The notes under the pieces are model-generated. The model ran no database searches. It saw only the letters and a list, made by a program, of their open reading frames with translations, and was not told where the DNA came from. A program made the translations under genes and the position numbers. A stretch of 23,625 nucleotides of DNA from an uncultured Sutterella sp. (GTDB taxonomy: Bacteria; Pseudomonadota; Gammaproteobacteria; Burkholderiales; Burkholderiaceae_F): NCBI GenBank assembly GCA_900538905.1, contig UPZS01000036.1, positions 1 through 23,625 of the forward strand, read 5' to 3'. How positions within the stretch are numbered: position 1 is the first letter of the stretch; each line of letters starts with the position of its first letter. Positions 1 to 8,311 of this stretch are shown here, one piece after another.

Positions 1-90
1 CAAAAATTTTCGGAGTTGACTTCTGAACGTTTTGGTTGCATTTCGCGTGCATTACGCGCGTGAGCGTGGGTTGGTTGATGAAGTTAAAAA

Positions 91-108
91 TTAGCCAGCA
101 AATAAAAA
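91..108 (+). repeat. 18-nt imperfect direct repeat, copy 1
   Basis: The sequence TTAGCCAGCAAATAAAAA recurs at 208-225 with a single A-to-G change (TTAGCCGGCAAATAAAAA). The copies start 117 nt apart, in the AT-rich stretch beyond the operon terminator. Their role is unknown. They could be remnants of a small duplication or the ends of a degraded insertion. Confidence 0.55.
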
Positions 109-207
109 AGCAATGATCAATTTAAGAAGAAACATTGGATATGCACGAAAATCGAAGAAGCAAGAGAAGTTCAGTATGATGCTGAACAAATGATTTCTAA
201 ATAATAT

Positions 208-225
208 TTAGCCGGCAAATAAAAA
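208..225 (+). repeat. 18-nt imperfect direct repeat, copy 2
   Basis: This is the second copy of the repeat at 91-108 and differs at one position (GCCGGC in place of GCCAGC). The orientation is the same. Confidence 0.55.
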
Positions 226-271
226 TTTCGTATAAAAACGAAACCGTAAACTTTTAGAGGTGTGAAGGGAC

Positions 272-303
272 AAAAAACTCCGACAGGTTTGACTTTGTCG
301 GAG
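272..303 (-). terminator. Rho-independent terminator ending the bcs operon
   Basis: On the minus strand an 8-bp perfect stem (CTCCGACA pairing with TGTCGGAG; plus-strand arms at 278-285 and 296-303) encloses a 10-nt loop and is followed at once by six T residues (plus-strand A at 272-277). It begins about 40 nt after the stop codon of the CheB-CheR gene, as expected for the end of a minus-strand transcript. No similar structure was noticed between the upstream genes, which supports one long transcript. Confidence 0.85.
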
Positions 304-343
304 CCAAAAGAGATTGCACAGACTGATCAGTGTGCAGGAAGCA

Positions 344-2878
344 TTACATTTGTTTTTCCGGTATCTGTTGATGGCGCAGGGAGTCGATGATCGTGATCAC
401 GAGCCCTCGGATATTGTTTTCCGTTGTACGATAGGGCGCGATGCGCATTGTGTAGAAGCGCTCGTTGTTGCCGACAACTTCACGGTCGATGGGCGTCAGA
501 TCTTTCAGGACGGCTTTGGCGTCGGCAATGACGTCTTCCTTGGGGAAGGCGTGTGCAAAGATCTGCAGAGACCTGCCGACATCCTGCGCCACCAGCTGAA
601 ATTCGCGCCCGACGTATTCTGTGAACTTGCGAATATTGAGCTTGCTGTCGACGAAGAGAATGCCGATCATGGTTGACGACAGGAAGTTCGACAGGTCGTT
701 GTCCATCATCGTGAGTTCGTCGAGTTTTTGCTGGTACTCGGAATTGACTGTATAGAGTTCCTCGTTGACGGACTGCAACTCTTCGTTGGAACTCTGCAAT
801 TCTTCGTTGGCCGTCAAAAGCTCCTCATTGGCCGCCTGCAGTTCCTCATTGACGGTCTCAAGTTCGCCGATGGTCGAGCGCAACTCGCTTTTGCTGACCT
901 GCAGCTCATGTTCCAGGTCGATGATGCGTTGGGCGGCCGTCGTATCGACATCATACTTTTCAACGGTACCGATCAGTTTGGAAGCTGTACATTCCAGAAA
1001 AAGAAGGGCGATGAGGCTTGGATCTGATTCGGTGCCGACCGGTTGAACGGACAGCGTGATTGTTCGGCGTCCGGCATGCGTGTCTACGGCAATGTCGGTG
1101 TAGGAAACCGGGGTGTTTGTTTCGCGACAACGGTTGATGGCCGTTGATGTGATGAGTTTCAGATCCTTGATGATGAGTGAAAAGAGGTTAAAGGTCGCTT
1201 TGCCCGGTGCAATGTCGATGTAATCGGTGCTGTTACCGAAGAAATGAACGATGTCGTTGCTGCCGTTGACAATGATTGAGGCGGGCATAAACCGTTCCAT
1301 AAAACGAACGTAGACATCTTCCATATTTTGCTGATCGGTTTTGCGCGGAATGCCTCCTCCGGAGATTTGAACCTGAGGCAGGATGTTGGGTACGGAAAAG
1401 ACCGGAGGCTGCAAATCTTCCGCTTTGCCCTCGGCATGATGCACGTAGATCTTTTCCATCGTGGCAACCGCTTTAAAGACAGACGAATACTCGCTTGCTG
1501 TTTCGCTTTTTCCCAGAAAAAGATAGCCGCCGTTTTTGAGCGCCGTGTGAAAGATGGCGAAGACGGCCTTCTGCAACACGGGTTGGAAATAGATCAGCAC
1601 GTTGCGGCAGCTGATCAGATCAAGCTTTCCGAATGGGGGATCGGAAAACATGTTGTGCGGCGCAAAGATGATCATCTTTCGGATCTCTTTGGAGATGTGA
1701 TATTGCTCGTTTTTCTCCGTGAAGTACTTGGCAAGCTGTTCCGAAGAAAGATCCTCTGAAATGCTTTCGGGGAAAACACCTTTGCTCGCGCGTTCGATGG
1801 CCTGTGTGTCGATATCGGTTGCGAAAATCTTGACCTCGCGCTTACGCCCCGTTTCTTCTATCAGCTCCTGCATGAGAATGGCAAGAGAATAGGCTTCTTC
1901 ACCCGTGGAGCAACCAGCCGACCAGATGCGGATCGATTCGTTTTCTGGGCAGTGATTGAGAATGGAGGTGAGCGCCGTTGCCTTGAGTTTCTCGAAGAAG
2001 TCTCGATCGCGGAAAAAACGCGTGACACCGATCAGAATGTCCTTCATCAGAAGTTCGGCTTCTGTGAGGTTTTTTTCTAACAGATCGGCAAAGCTCTCCA
2101 TATCAGGGCTCTTGGTGACGACCATGCGCCGTTCGATACGGCGCAAAACGGTGTTGCGCTTGTAATAGGTGAAGTCGATGCCGCTTACCGTTTTGAGCGA
2201 ACTGTAGATGCGGTTGAGCGCCTGCATGTCGGAAGGTTCCGAAGCCGCCTGAGGGAACATCAGGTGATGGTAGTTGGCAAGATTGAGAAGCTCCTGCGCA
2301 AGCTCCTTGGGCGGCAGGATGAAATCGGCCAGTCCGGTATTGATGACCGAACGGGGCATGCCGTCGAATTTTGCGCTCTTGGGGTCTTGCGCCATGACGA
2401 TGCCACCGTGTTCCTTGACGGTTTTGATGCCGTTTGTGCCGTCTGATCCCGTGCCGGAAAGAACGACAGCCACCGCCTTTTCGCGGCTTTCTTCAGCAAG
2501 TGAATTGAAGAAGATGTCGATCGGATGATTGATGCCGCGATGGTCGTAGTCGCTCAACAAAATATGACCGGCTTTGATGGTCAGATTCTTCTTGGGCGGA
2601 ATCAAATAGACAGTGTTTGGTTCGACGGGCATCAAGTGTTCAGCCTGAACCACCTGCATGGGCGTGTACTTCCCCAGAATTTCAGCCATTAGGCTCTTGT
2701 AGTCCGGCGAAAGGTGCTGGACGATGACGTATATGAGGTTTGAATTGGCAGGCAGATTGACAAAAAACTGCTGCAATGCTTCAAGACCGCCGGCCGAGGC
2801 GCCGATGCCGACGACAAGTCGTGCCTCCTGGAGTTTGAGGCTTTTGATGAAACTTGTCTGAGATTCGTTGTTTGTCAC
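344..2878 (-). CDS. CheB methylesterase-CheR methyltransferase-PAS fusion protein, no kinase domain
   Basis: This 844-residue soluble protein starts at GTG (2876-2878), supported by an AAGGAG 6 nt upstream and the 30-nt gap after the preceding gene. Residues ~20-200 are a CheB-type methylesterase domain with its Ser-His-Asp set visible: GASAGG (S28), QHLSPD (H55) and GTGSDG (D146). The usual N-terminal receiver domain is absent. Residues ~220-480 form a CheR-type SAM-dependent methyltransferase (WSAGCSTGEEAYS at 319-331, SCRNVLIYF at 423-431). A PAS-like region (~525-635), a coiled coil of NEEL-type heptads (~650-725) and a C-terminal PAS domain (~730-835) follow. Related proteins often end in a histidine kinase or a cyclase/phosphodiesterase output; this one stops after the PAS. 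It is the last gene of the operon. The substrate is unknown, because no chemoreceptor lies in the window. A role in tuning a receptor or sensor for cellulose or biofilm control is inference. Confidence 0.85.
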   Translation of the reverse strand: MTNNESQTSFIKSLKLQEARLVVGIGASAGGLEALQQFFVNLPANSNLIYVIVQHLSPDYKSLMAEILGKYTPMQVVQAEHLMPVEPNTVYLIPPKKNLTIKAGHILLSDYDHRGINHPIDIFFNSLAEESREKAVAVVLSGTGSDGTNGIKTVKEHGGIVMAQDPKSAKFDGMPRSVINTGLADFILPPKELAQELLNLANYHHLMFPQAASEPSDMQALNRIYSSLKTVSGIDFTYYKRNTVLRRIERRMVVTKSPDMESFADLLEKNLTEAELLMKDILIGVTRFFRDRDFFEKLKATALTSILNHCPENESIRIWSAGCSTGEEAYSLAILMQELIEETGRKREVKIFATDIDTQAIERASKGVFPESISEDLSSEQLAKYFTEKNEQYHISKEIRKMIIFAPHNMFSDPPFGKLDLISCRNVLIYFQPVLQKAVFAIFHTALKNGGYLFLGKSETASEYSSVFKAVATMEKIYVHHAEGKAEDLQPPVFSVPNILPQVQISGGGIPRKTDQQNMEDVYVRFMERFMPASIIVNGSNDIVHFFGNSTDYIDIAPGKATFNLFSLIIKDLKLITSTAINRCRETNTPVSYTDIAVDTHAGRRTITLSVQPVGTESDPSLIALLFLECTASKLIGTVEKYDVDTTAAQRIIDLEHELQVSKSELRSTIGELETVNEELQAANEELLTANEELQSSNEELQSVNEELYTVNSEYQQKLDELTMMDNDLSNFLSSTMIGILFVDSKLNIRKFTEYVGREFQLVAQDVGRSLQIFAHAFPKEDVIADAKAVLKDLTPIDREVVGNNERFYTMRIAPYRTTENNIRGLVITIIDSLRHQQIPEKQM
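731..856 (-). repeat. Six tandem 21-bp coding repeats (NEEL heptads) in the CheB-CheR coiled coil
   Basis: Residues 675-716 of the CheB-CheR protein are six heptads of the form x-x-N-E-E-L-x (TVNEELQ, AANEELL, TANEELQ, SSNEELQ, SVNEELY, and a variant TVNSEYQ). They produce a diverged 21-bp periodicity in the DNA. Such heptads are typical of signalling coiled coils between a PAS domain and a second domain. Repeat number could vary between strains. Confidence 0.85.
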
Positions 2879-2884
2879 AATGGA

Positions 2885-2890
2885 CTCCTT
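2885..2890 (-). promoter_or_regulatory. Shine-Dalgarno site fixing the GTG start of the CheB-CheR gene
   Basis: On the minus strand AAGGAG lies 6 nt before the GTG at 2876-2878, in the 30-nt gap after the upstream EAL gene. No ATG is available nearby in frame, so this site decides the start. Confidence 0.75.
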
Positions 2891-2908
2891 GCATTTGCAG
2901 AGATGTCG

Positions 2909-5900
2909 TCAAAACGCCCGGTCACGGATGTCGTCGGGTTGTGTCGATGCAGAAAGATATTTTGTCGTAAAGGAGTCGACATCCATCGGTTTGTCAAAGA
3001 AATTGCCTTGTGCAATGCGGCAGTCTTTCTGTTTAAGAACGGATGCTTGCTCCTCGGTTTCGACGCCCTCGGCCACAACCGTAATGTTATGCTCGTGGCT
3101 GATTCGTAAGATACTTTCAATAAGCGACCGACTGACCGGGTTTGAGCCAATGTCATGTACGATTGAGCGGTCGAGTTTGATTGTTTCGAAAGCAAGTTTG
3201 GAGAAAATGGAGAGATTGGCATAGCCGGCACCGAAGTCGTCAAGCGCAAAATGTAGTCCCATATCTCGATAGGGAGCAAGAGTACGGGCTAGCGTTGCTT
3301 CTTCGACCGTGCAAGCTGTTTCGGTGATCTCGATTTCGATGTATGACGGATCAATGTGTTCGTAGTTGCTGAGAATGGCGAGTACGGCGCCGCTTGTTGC
3401 CCGATCAAAGAGTGTATAGCGGGAGAAATTGACTGAGATCGGTACCAGCGGATGCCCGTTTTTCTGCCAGCGATCGAGCTGTAAAAGTGCTTGCGAAAGG
3501 ACGAAAAGATCCAGACTTCGCAATGCTCCTTTGCTTTCCATTGCCGACAGGAAGCTGCCCGGTCCCACAATACGACCATCCTTGTCGATGCCGCGAATGA
3601 GAGCTTCGGCACCGACAATGCGGCTGTTGATCATATCGACTTTGGGCTGAAGGTAGATGTCGAAACTCTGCAGCATAGGTAGGGAAAGTGTGGCGGGTGT
3701 GCTGCCGAGATCAACGCTGTGACTGCCCGATACACTTTGAATGAGCATGAACGTGCGAGCTTCGTTGATGAGATCGGCAGCGTTGAAGATGTCACGGGAC
3801 CATGTTGCACCGACTTCAATTTGCTGCGGATACTGACGCTCGCATGTTTTTTGAAGCCACTCCACTCGCTCAAAGAAAATTTCTTGGGTGGTGTTGGGAG
3901 CAAGAACCACAAATTCTTCGGAGTACTTTTTGAAAATGACGGCATTGCCAAAACTGCGGCCGATCAGATCCTGCAGGAACATCAGCAGATTGTGGCAGTG
4001 TTCGGTGCCGTGTTTTTTATCGAGCAAAAGTAATTGGGGAACAGCCGCTACCAGGGCCCCCATTGAGTAGTAGTGTTCGGACGTGAGCTCGATAAGCTTG
4101 TTTTTGTACTCGGAATAGGTCTTGATTGTGTGTGGTTTGAAATCTTCGGCTGTCAGCAGTTCCGACTGCGCTTTGAGCAGTTTGTCGTGCAGAAGCGTCA
4201 AATAGGGGGTGAGTGCTTGCGGCAATGACCAATTGGGAATTTCTTCGCGCGGATTGTCGATGCAAAGAAGAAGGTTCTTTACTGGTAATGCGCCATTGCC
4301 TTGATCCGTACCGAAGGGTAGGGCGAAAAACGACCAGGTGTCATCCAGTGCACCGTCAGCCAATTGAAGGCTCAGCGAACGCTTGCGGCGACTGATGAAA
4401 ACGGGTTCCGAGGTTTTCAGAACGCGCTCGAGCAAGGGAAACTTACTAATCTGCATGCCGTGAATGAGCTTTTTAAACGGACTCTTGCCGCTGTTGTCCC
4501 ATTCTCCGGTTTCCTCAAATACGTGCATGCTCTGAATCGCGCGCAGGGTGTAGACGCGATCTGCTTTGTAATAGATGCCCAGCAGGGAGAGCAAGTGCAT
4601 GAGACCTGTCTGAGGTTTATCACTGCGGATCAGCACGTCGAGACAGGTGATAAGGAGTGTTTTTTCCTTGTTGCTCAGAGAGTTGGAGATGATGTGGTGA
4701 AACGCTTTGTCTTCGGGCTGGGACGCAAAAAGAACGCTTTCGGACTGCAGTGTTTTGATTTCGTCAATGGGAGACATACACTCGATTGTATCGACCGGTT
4801 CATTTTCAAGACGACTGCAGACAAGAGAGGCGGTGTGCAGGAACTCGTCGTGATGTTCGGGCTTGAGCAAACCGAAAGTGAGGGCCGCAACGAAGCGCAC
4901 ATTGACGAGCTCGGTGCCGGCGAGCGTCTTTTTGACGAAAGTAAAGGCAGTCTCCAGTTTTTCCCGTGCTTTGAAGGCTGAATCGATCTCAGGCATGAAG
5001 ATGCTGACAGTCCGATCTGACGGAATGCTGACGATGGCAAAGCTCTCACAAAAGAGACTGAAAGCGGCAACGATATCGTTGAATTGCGTTTCGGAAAAAC
5101 TTTTACGGTAATCGCAAACGCGAACGAGTGCGTGGGCGTTGTTGCCTTGAGCGTTGTGCAGATGCACAATAATCATCCCGCGTGCGTCTGGCTGTGGAAA
5201 CACGCAACTTCCGGGCAATCGTGCCGATGTTGTGCGGCGATGTGTGTCGACACTGTGTTGCATGAAAATAAACGCTCGCGTTTCAGTTTGTGCATTTGTA
5301 TCCAACAGGACGTGAATCGCGACCGGTTGGACGTAAGACTGGTTTTCCACGAGTTCGAAACAATCGCATACCCAGTATGGCGAACGCTTGCGTGCAAGTT
5401 TGCGAAGATTGCCGACATCAAGAAATTTACGGACTCGCTGTTTGGAATTATCCGTGTACAGAGCGATGCAGATGCGATCAATTAAGGCTCCGTAGGAGCG
5501 ACCCGACACGATGGTGTTGGGATTGTGCCCTGAAATCCATAACTTTTCGATTTGTTCGGTATTGAGATTGATGCACGCAAAACTGTGTAACGACGTCAGC
5601 AGTTGTTCCCAGAGCCGGTCCAGTTCGAAGTAGCGCGGTTGCAACTGCGCCGATTCGACTGGGTGCAGAACACCGACGGCTTTTTTGGGCAGTCCTTTCG
5701 CGTCAAAAAGCGTTCGGTAACTCAAGTTGTGCCAGGAATAGCCGCTGTCTCTGGAGGTGCGCATGATGAGGGTCGCACCGCCCTGACGATCGCCGCCAAG
5801 AATTTTGCGCACAAATGTACGGAAAGCCGGCAGACTGCGAGGGTGTACCAGACCCTGACTCAAAAAATCGTTGGGGAAAGCCAGTGTGTCCGGCACTGGT

Positions 5901-6436
5901 TTTTCGTGACTGTTGAGGGGATCGAAGATCGTGAACGTGTTGGTTTTGAGGTCGAGTTCCCATACACGCTGCACGCTTTGTTCCAAAAGCGCCAGAAAGC
6001 TTGCGCTTTGTCGGGAAAGGTCGCTTAACGTATCTCCGTCTTCAGTTGTGCTGCGTGAGAGTTCAATCAGAAAGTGTTGCTGCCGGGCTGGTGCCAGAGC
6101 CGCCGTCACATAAACTTCTCGGAAGAATGTTTGGGCGGGTTGCTCGGGGGAGTGTAGCGTTTGCACTTCCTGAACAGGATTGTGATCTGTCAGGCAATGT
6201 CTTAATTTTTGCTCATATTGCCAACCGGCGTCTTTGGCCAGTCCCAGCTTGCCGATTCGGCAGGGCAGGCGTGGTGTTTGGGCAAGGTGCAGAATCTGCA
6301 GGCATGTCTGGCTTAAATATTCGATTTCCAGAGCGCCGGTACGACTGTTGACAGCGTAGATGGCGATGCCTTCGATGTGGAAAGAAGATGCTTGTGCGAG
6401 CACACGATGACCTAATTCAGCGGATATTTGATCCAT
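2909..6436 (-). CDS. Large multi-sensor EAL-domain c-di-GMP phosphodiesterase with degenerate GGDEF region(s)
   Basis: This 1175-residue protein has no membrane segment. The N-terminus (~1-130) and ~145-265 look PAS-like. Residues ~415-545 resemble a degenerate GGDEF fold, ~590-755 a GAF-like domain, and ~775-900 a second degenerate GGDEF with YSEEF (838-842) at the signature. Residues ~920-1160 are a complete EAL domain: EAL at 944-946, N1003, E1036 and E1039, DDFG (D1066, D1067), K1087, AEGVE (E1123, E1126) and Q1143. It should therefore hydrolyse c-di-GMP to pGpG; the GGDEF-like parts should be regulatory, for example GTP binding, not synthetic. The ATG at 6434-6436 overlaps the end of bcsG by 25 nt and is chosen for the strong AAGGGAGG 6 nt upstream. 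As a PDE on the cellulose transcript it should lower the signal that activates BcsA. The N-terminal domain assignments are tentative; the EAL call is firm. Confidence 0.88.
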   Translation of the reverse strand: MDQISAELGHRVLAQASSFHIEGIAIYAVNSRTGALEIEYLSQTCLQILHLAQTPRLPCRIGKLGLAKDAGWQYEQKLRHCLTDHNPVQEVQTLHSPEQPAQTFFREVYVTAALAPARQQHFLIELSRSTTEDGDTLSDLSRQSASFLALLEQSVQRVWELDLKTNTFTIFDPLNSHEKPVPDTLAFPNDFLSQGLVHPRSLPAFRTFVRKILGGDRQGGATLIMRTSRDSGYSWHNLSYRTLFDAKGLPKKAVGVLHPVESAQLQPRYFELDRLWEQLLTSLHSFACINLNTEQIEKLWISGHNPNTIVSGRSYGALIDRICIALYTDNSKQRVRKFLDVGNLRKLARKRSPYWVCDCFELVENQSYVQPVAIHVLLDTNAQTETRAFIFMQHSVDTHRRTTSARLPGSCVFPQPDARGMIIVHLHNAQGNNAHALVRVCDYRKSFSETQFNDIVAAFSLFCESFAIVSIPSDRTVSIFMPEIDSAFKAREKLETAFTFVKKTLAGTELVNVRFVAALTFGLLKPEHHDEFLHTASLVCSRLENEPVDTIECMSPIDEIKTLQSESVLFASQPEDKAFHHIISNSLSNKEKTLLITCLDVLIRSDKPQTGLMHLLSLLGIYYKADRVYTLRAIQSMHVFEETGEWDNSGKSPFKKLIHGMQISKFPLLERVLKTSEPVFISRRKRSLSLQLADGALDDTWSFFALPFGTDQGNGALPVKNLLLCIDNPREEIPNWSLPQALTPYLTLLHDKLLKAQSELLTAEDFKPHTIKTYSEYKNKLIELTSEHYYSMGALVAAVPQLLLLDKKHGTEHCHNLLMFLQDLIGRSFGNAVIFKKYSEEFVVLAPNTTQEIFFERVEWLQKTCERQYPQQIEVGATWSRDIFNAADLINEARTFMLIQSVSGSHSVDLGSTPATLSLPMLQSFDIYLQPKVDMINSRIVGAEALIRGIDKDGRIVGPGSFLSAMESKGALRSLDLFVLSQALLQLDRWQKNGHPLVPISVNFSRYTLFDRATSGAVLAILSNYEHIDPSYIEIEITETACTVEEATLARTLAPYRDMGLHFALDDFGAGYANLSIFSKLAFETIKLDRSIVHDIGSNPVSRSLIESILRISHEHNITVVAEGVETEEQASVLKQKDCRIAQGNFFDKPMDVDSFTTKYLSASTQPDDIRDRAF

Positions 6437-8103
6437 GTGCTACCTCCCTTGAGACTGACCCAATATTCGTTTGCAAAGCGCACAACACGAGCATTTGAGT
6501 TTTCCGATACGCTCCACGTTTGCGGAAGATCTTTCAGAATGTCCGAGACAATCGCAGGGGCATTTTGGTTGTGGGGCCGATAAAGGCCGCTTGTTACCGT
6601 ACGGTTGATCAGTTCGGAGACCGCAAGATAACTGACGGGTTCGGAGATGACGCGTCCCTGCATTTTTGTTTCAACCCCGAAGAACTTCACCATCGCCGGA
6701 ACGTGGGTGATGTGAGGACTCGGAATTTCGCGAAGACGCGCCATTTGAATTTTGTCGCCGCGATAAGCTGCGCCATGTTCGGGTACGACGACGAACAGTA
6801 GCGGCCGACCGCTTTGAGCGATGCGTTCCATGATTCTCTGTAAGTCGTTGAGCATGCGTTCGGCGCGCAGTTTGAAGTCTAGCTGCTTTTGCGAGCCGGG
6901 ATCGCGGTTGCCGTCGTGCAGAGCGACCAAATTGAAAAAAGAGACCGTGCGAGAACTTTTCTTGGAGAGTTCTCCGAACCAGGTATTGAACACATCGGAT
7001 GTGTCGAAGATGGGGGAGCCGTCGAACGCTTCGTAAAGTTTGCGCATGTCTCGCTGAGAATGCAGTTCGGGAGTAAGCCCTGCGAGCGTACGCAACGACT
7101 GAAGATAATCGTCGAAGTGTCCGTCGTGATCCATGTAGAGTCGATTCGTCCAGCCTGCGGACTGTAAACGGTTGAGTACTTCGCAGTCCGGACGGCGACC
7201 GTCATAGATGTCCTTGTGAGAAATCTGTCCGCAGCAAGAGGTGAGGAGCCTGAGTGTTGCGGGACCCGAGTAGGACGTAGCCGACGAGAAGTTTTCGAAT
7301 CGTGCGTCAAAAAGCTTAAAGACGGGGTGCGAGTCGAGTCCTGCGGCACGAATATCGTCGTTTGAAAGCGAACATATATTGACGATGGCGATGTCGAATG
7401 TGCCGGACGTTTCCGTGCCCACCGGACTGTTCGGGAAGTTGACCCTGCGTTCCTTTTCATAAGCAAAGAACTGCTCGAGCCAGCCTTCGACATCTTTGGC
7501 ACCGCCCGTTGCCGGTTGCGTGGGTTGCAATGCCGAGGTGTTTTTTGCCACGGCTGTTACGACGTTCGCTTCTTCGGTGGTTCTCACGGTTTGAGCGGCG
7601 GTGGAAACCTCTGCGGTTTTTTCCGAGGTGCCGCCCCACTGCAACACCTGAGGAAAAGCGGCAATCACGAGACCGATTACGGTGAGAGTGGAAAAACGAA
7701 TCCAATGTCGAAGGAAAAACCAACTTACCAATGCGGCAGCCAACCAGGCCAGCATCTCATAATTGATGCTGGTTGTCACCAACTCCCAAAGGTAGGCGGC
7801 GGAAAAGTCTGCCAGATTGCGGGAGTTTTGAATGATGACATCCGGCCCTGGAAGCCAGCTTTCAGACCACAGCAACGCTAAGGCGCAGCCCCAGGCGGCG
7901 ACTTTGCGAATACGACGCAACCAGGGGGTACCAATCGGAACTAGCACGGCTGCAAACAGCAGCGCGTTGGCCGGAACGTACAGATTAAGATACCCCAGGT
8001 AGGCTAGGGCAAACTTCAACAGGAAGTAGAAGTTGAAAAGTCCCGCGCCTTCCCATTGCGGCAAAATGCTTGCTGCGGTGCGATATTCTCGATTGCTCGG
8101 CAT
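6412..8103 (-). CDS. bcsG: BcsG, cellulose phosphoethanolamine transferase
   Basis: BcsG moves phosphoethanolamine from phosphatidylethanolamine to glucose O6 of nascent cellulose in the periplasm. The 563-residue length matches the family. The first ~155 residues hold several membrane segments. A low-complexity linker (~157-205) leads to a periplasmic catalytic domain of the alkaline phosphatase/arylsulfatase type. The residues known from the E. coli enzyme are present at nearly the same positions: C244 (NICSLS), Y278 and nucleophile S279 (ATSYSGPA), H396 (VALHDGN), E442 and H443 (PEHG). It should be an active enzyme. It starts 6 nt after bcsF with no clear Shine-Dalgarno, so translation is probably coupled. 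Its last 25 nt overlap the following EAL gene. Confidence 0.95.
   Translation of the reverse strand: MPSNREYRTAASILPQWEGAGLFNFYFLLKFALAYLGYLNLYVPANALLFAAVLVPIGTPWLRRIRKVAAWGCALALLWSESWLPGPDVIIQNSRNLADFSAAYLWELVTTSINYEMLAWLAAALVSWFFLRHWIRFSTLTVIGLVIAAFPQVLQWGGTSEKTAEVSTAAQTVRTTEEANVVTAVAKNTSALQPTQPATGGAKDVEGWLEQFFAYEKERRVNFPNSPVGTETSGTFDIAIVNICSLSNDDIRAAGLDSHPVFKLFDARFENFSSATSYSGPATLRLLTSCCGQISHKDIYDGRRPDCEVLNRLQSAGWTNRLYMDHDGHFDDYLQSLRTLAGLTPELHSQRDMRKLYEAFDGSPIFDTSDVFNTWFGELSKKSSRTVSFFNLVALHDGNRDPGSQKQLDFKLRAERMLNDLQRIMERIAQSGRPLLFVVVPEHGAAYRGDKIQMARLREIPSPHITHVPAMVKFFGVETKMQGRVISEPVSYLAVSELINRTVTSGLYRPHNQNAPAIVSDILKDLPQTWSVSENSNARVVRFANEYWVSLKGGSTWIKYPLN
6443..6450 (-). promoter_or_regulatory. 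Strong Shine-Dalgarno inside bcsG for the downstream EAL gene
   Basis: On the minus strand AAGGGAGG lies inside the 3' end of bcsG, 6 nt before the ATG at 6434-6436. It settles the start of the multi-sensor EAL gene, which overlaps bcsG by 25 nt, and suggests independent, efficient initiation. Confidence 0.75.
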
Positions 8104-8109
8104 TGTCTG

Positions 8110-8307
8110 TTACGAACGGTATGTTTTGACGGATGTCGGCAAAAAGTCTCGGAACGTTTGCGTTTGGGCAAAGCAATGCCGCCCGATGATGTACCAGCGC
8201 AGACGCCAGAAAAAGTTGCAGATGGATCGATGGAAATACGCTCCCAGAGCCAGACCGAGCAAGGAGAGTACTACGATTGAACCGATGTAAATGTCTGTCC
8301 AGGGCAT
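8110..8307 (-). CDS. bcsF: BcsF, small membrane protein of the cellulose secretion complex
   Basis: This is a 65-residue protein with one N-terminal membrane helix (about residues 6-26) followed by a basic, aromatic-rich cytoplasmic tail. E. coli BcsF has the same size and plan; it anchors BcsE at the inner membrane and helps bring BcsG to the synthase. Identification rests on size, topology and its place between bcsE and bcsG, because the family is too short and variable for motif proof. It begins 4 nt after the bcsE stop with only a weak GAG upstream. Confidence 0.85.
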   Translation of the reverse strand: MPWTDIYIGSIVVLSLLGLALGAYFHRSICNFFWRLRWYIIGRHCFAQTQTFRDFLPTSVKTYRS

Positions 8308-8311
8308 AGCG

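Larger units (their letters stand above)
1..271. other. AT-rich stretch with no supported gene, downstream of the operon
   Basis: This stretch lies beyond the operon terminator. It is much richer in A and T than the rest of the window, especially from about 80 to 270. The only open frames are tiny, for example a 26-codon frame at 113-193, and none has a convincing ribosome binding site or a recognisable product. An 18-nt sequence occurs twice with one mismatch (listed separately). One reading frame between the copies (about 106-204) is rich in Lys, Glu and Gln, so this could be the worn-out end of a gene, but I cannot name it. No tRNA, IS end or promoter could be defended. Confidence 0.5.

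Noticed and set aside
113..193. 26-codon open frame on the plus strand in the AT-rich end
   Set aside because: It is short and basic, has no convincing ribosome site and no recognisable similarity. Frames of this size are expected by chance.
731..856. 21-bp tandem periodicity considered as a CRISPR or other DNA repeat array
   Set aside because: It is fully explained by NEEL heptads in the coiled coil of the CheB-CheR protein. There are no spacers, and the repeats are diverged at the DNA level.
4364..4981. 205-codon open frame on the plus strand
   Set aside because: It is entirely opposite the large EAL gene, whose catalytic motifs prove the minus-strand frame. The plus-strand protein shows no domain and no ribosome site.
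8110..8307. BcsF frame dismissed as too short to be real
   Set aside because: I rejected the dismissal: the fit between bcsE and bcsG with 4- and 6-nt gaps, the length and the single membrane helix all match BcsF.
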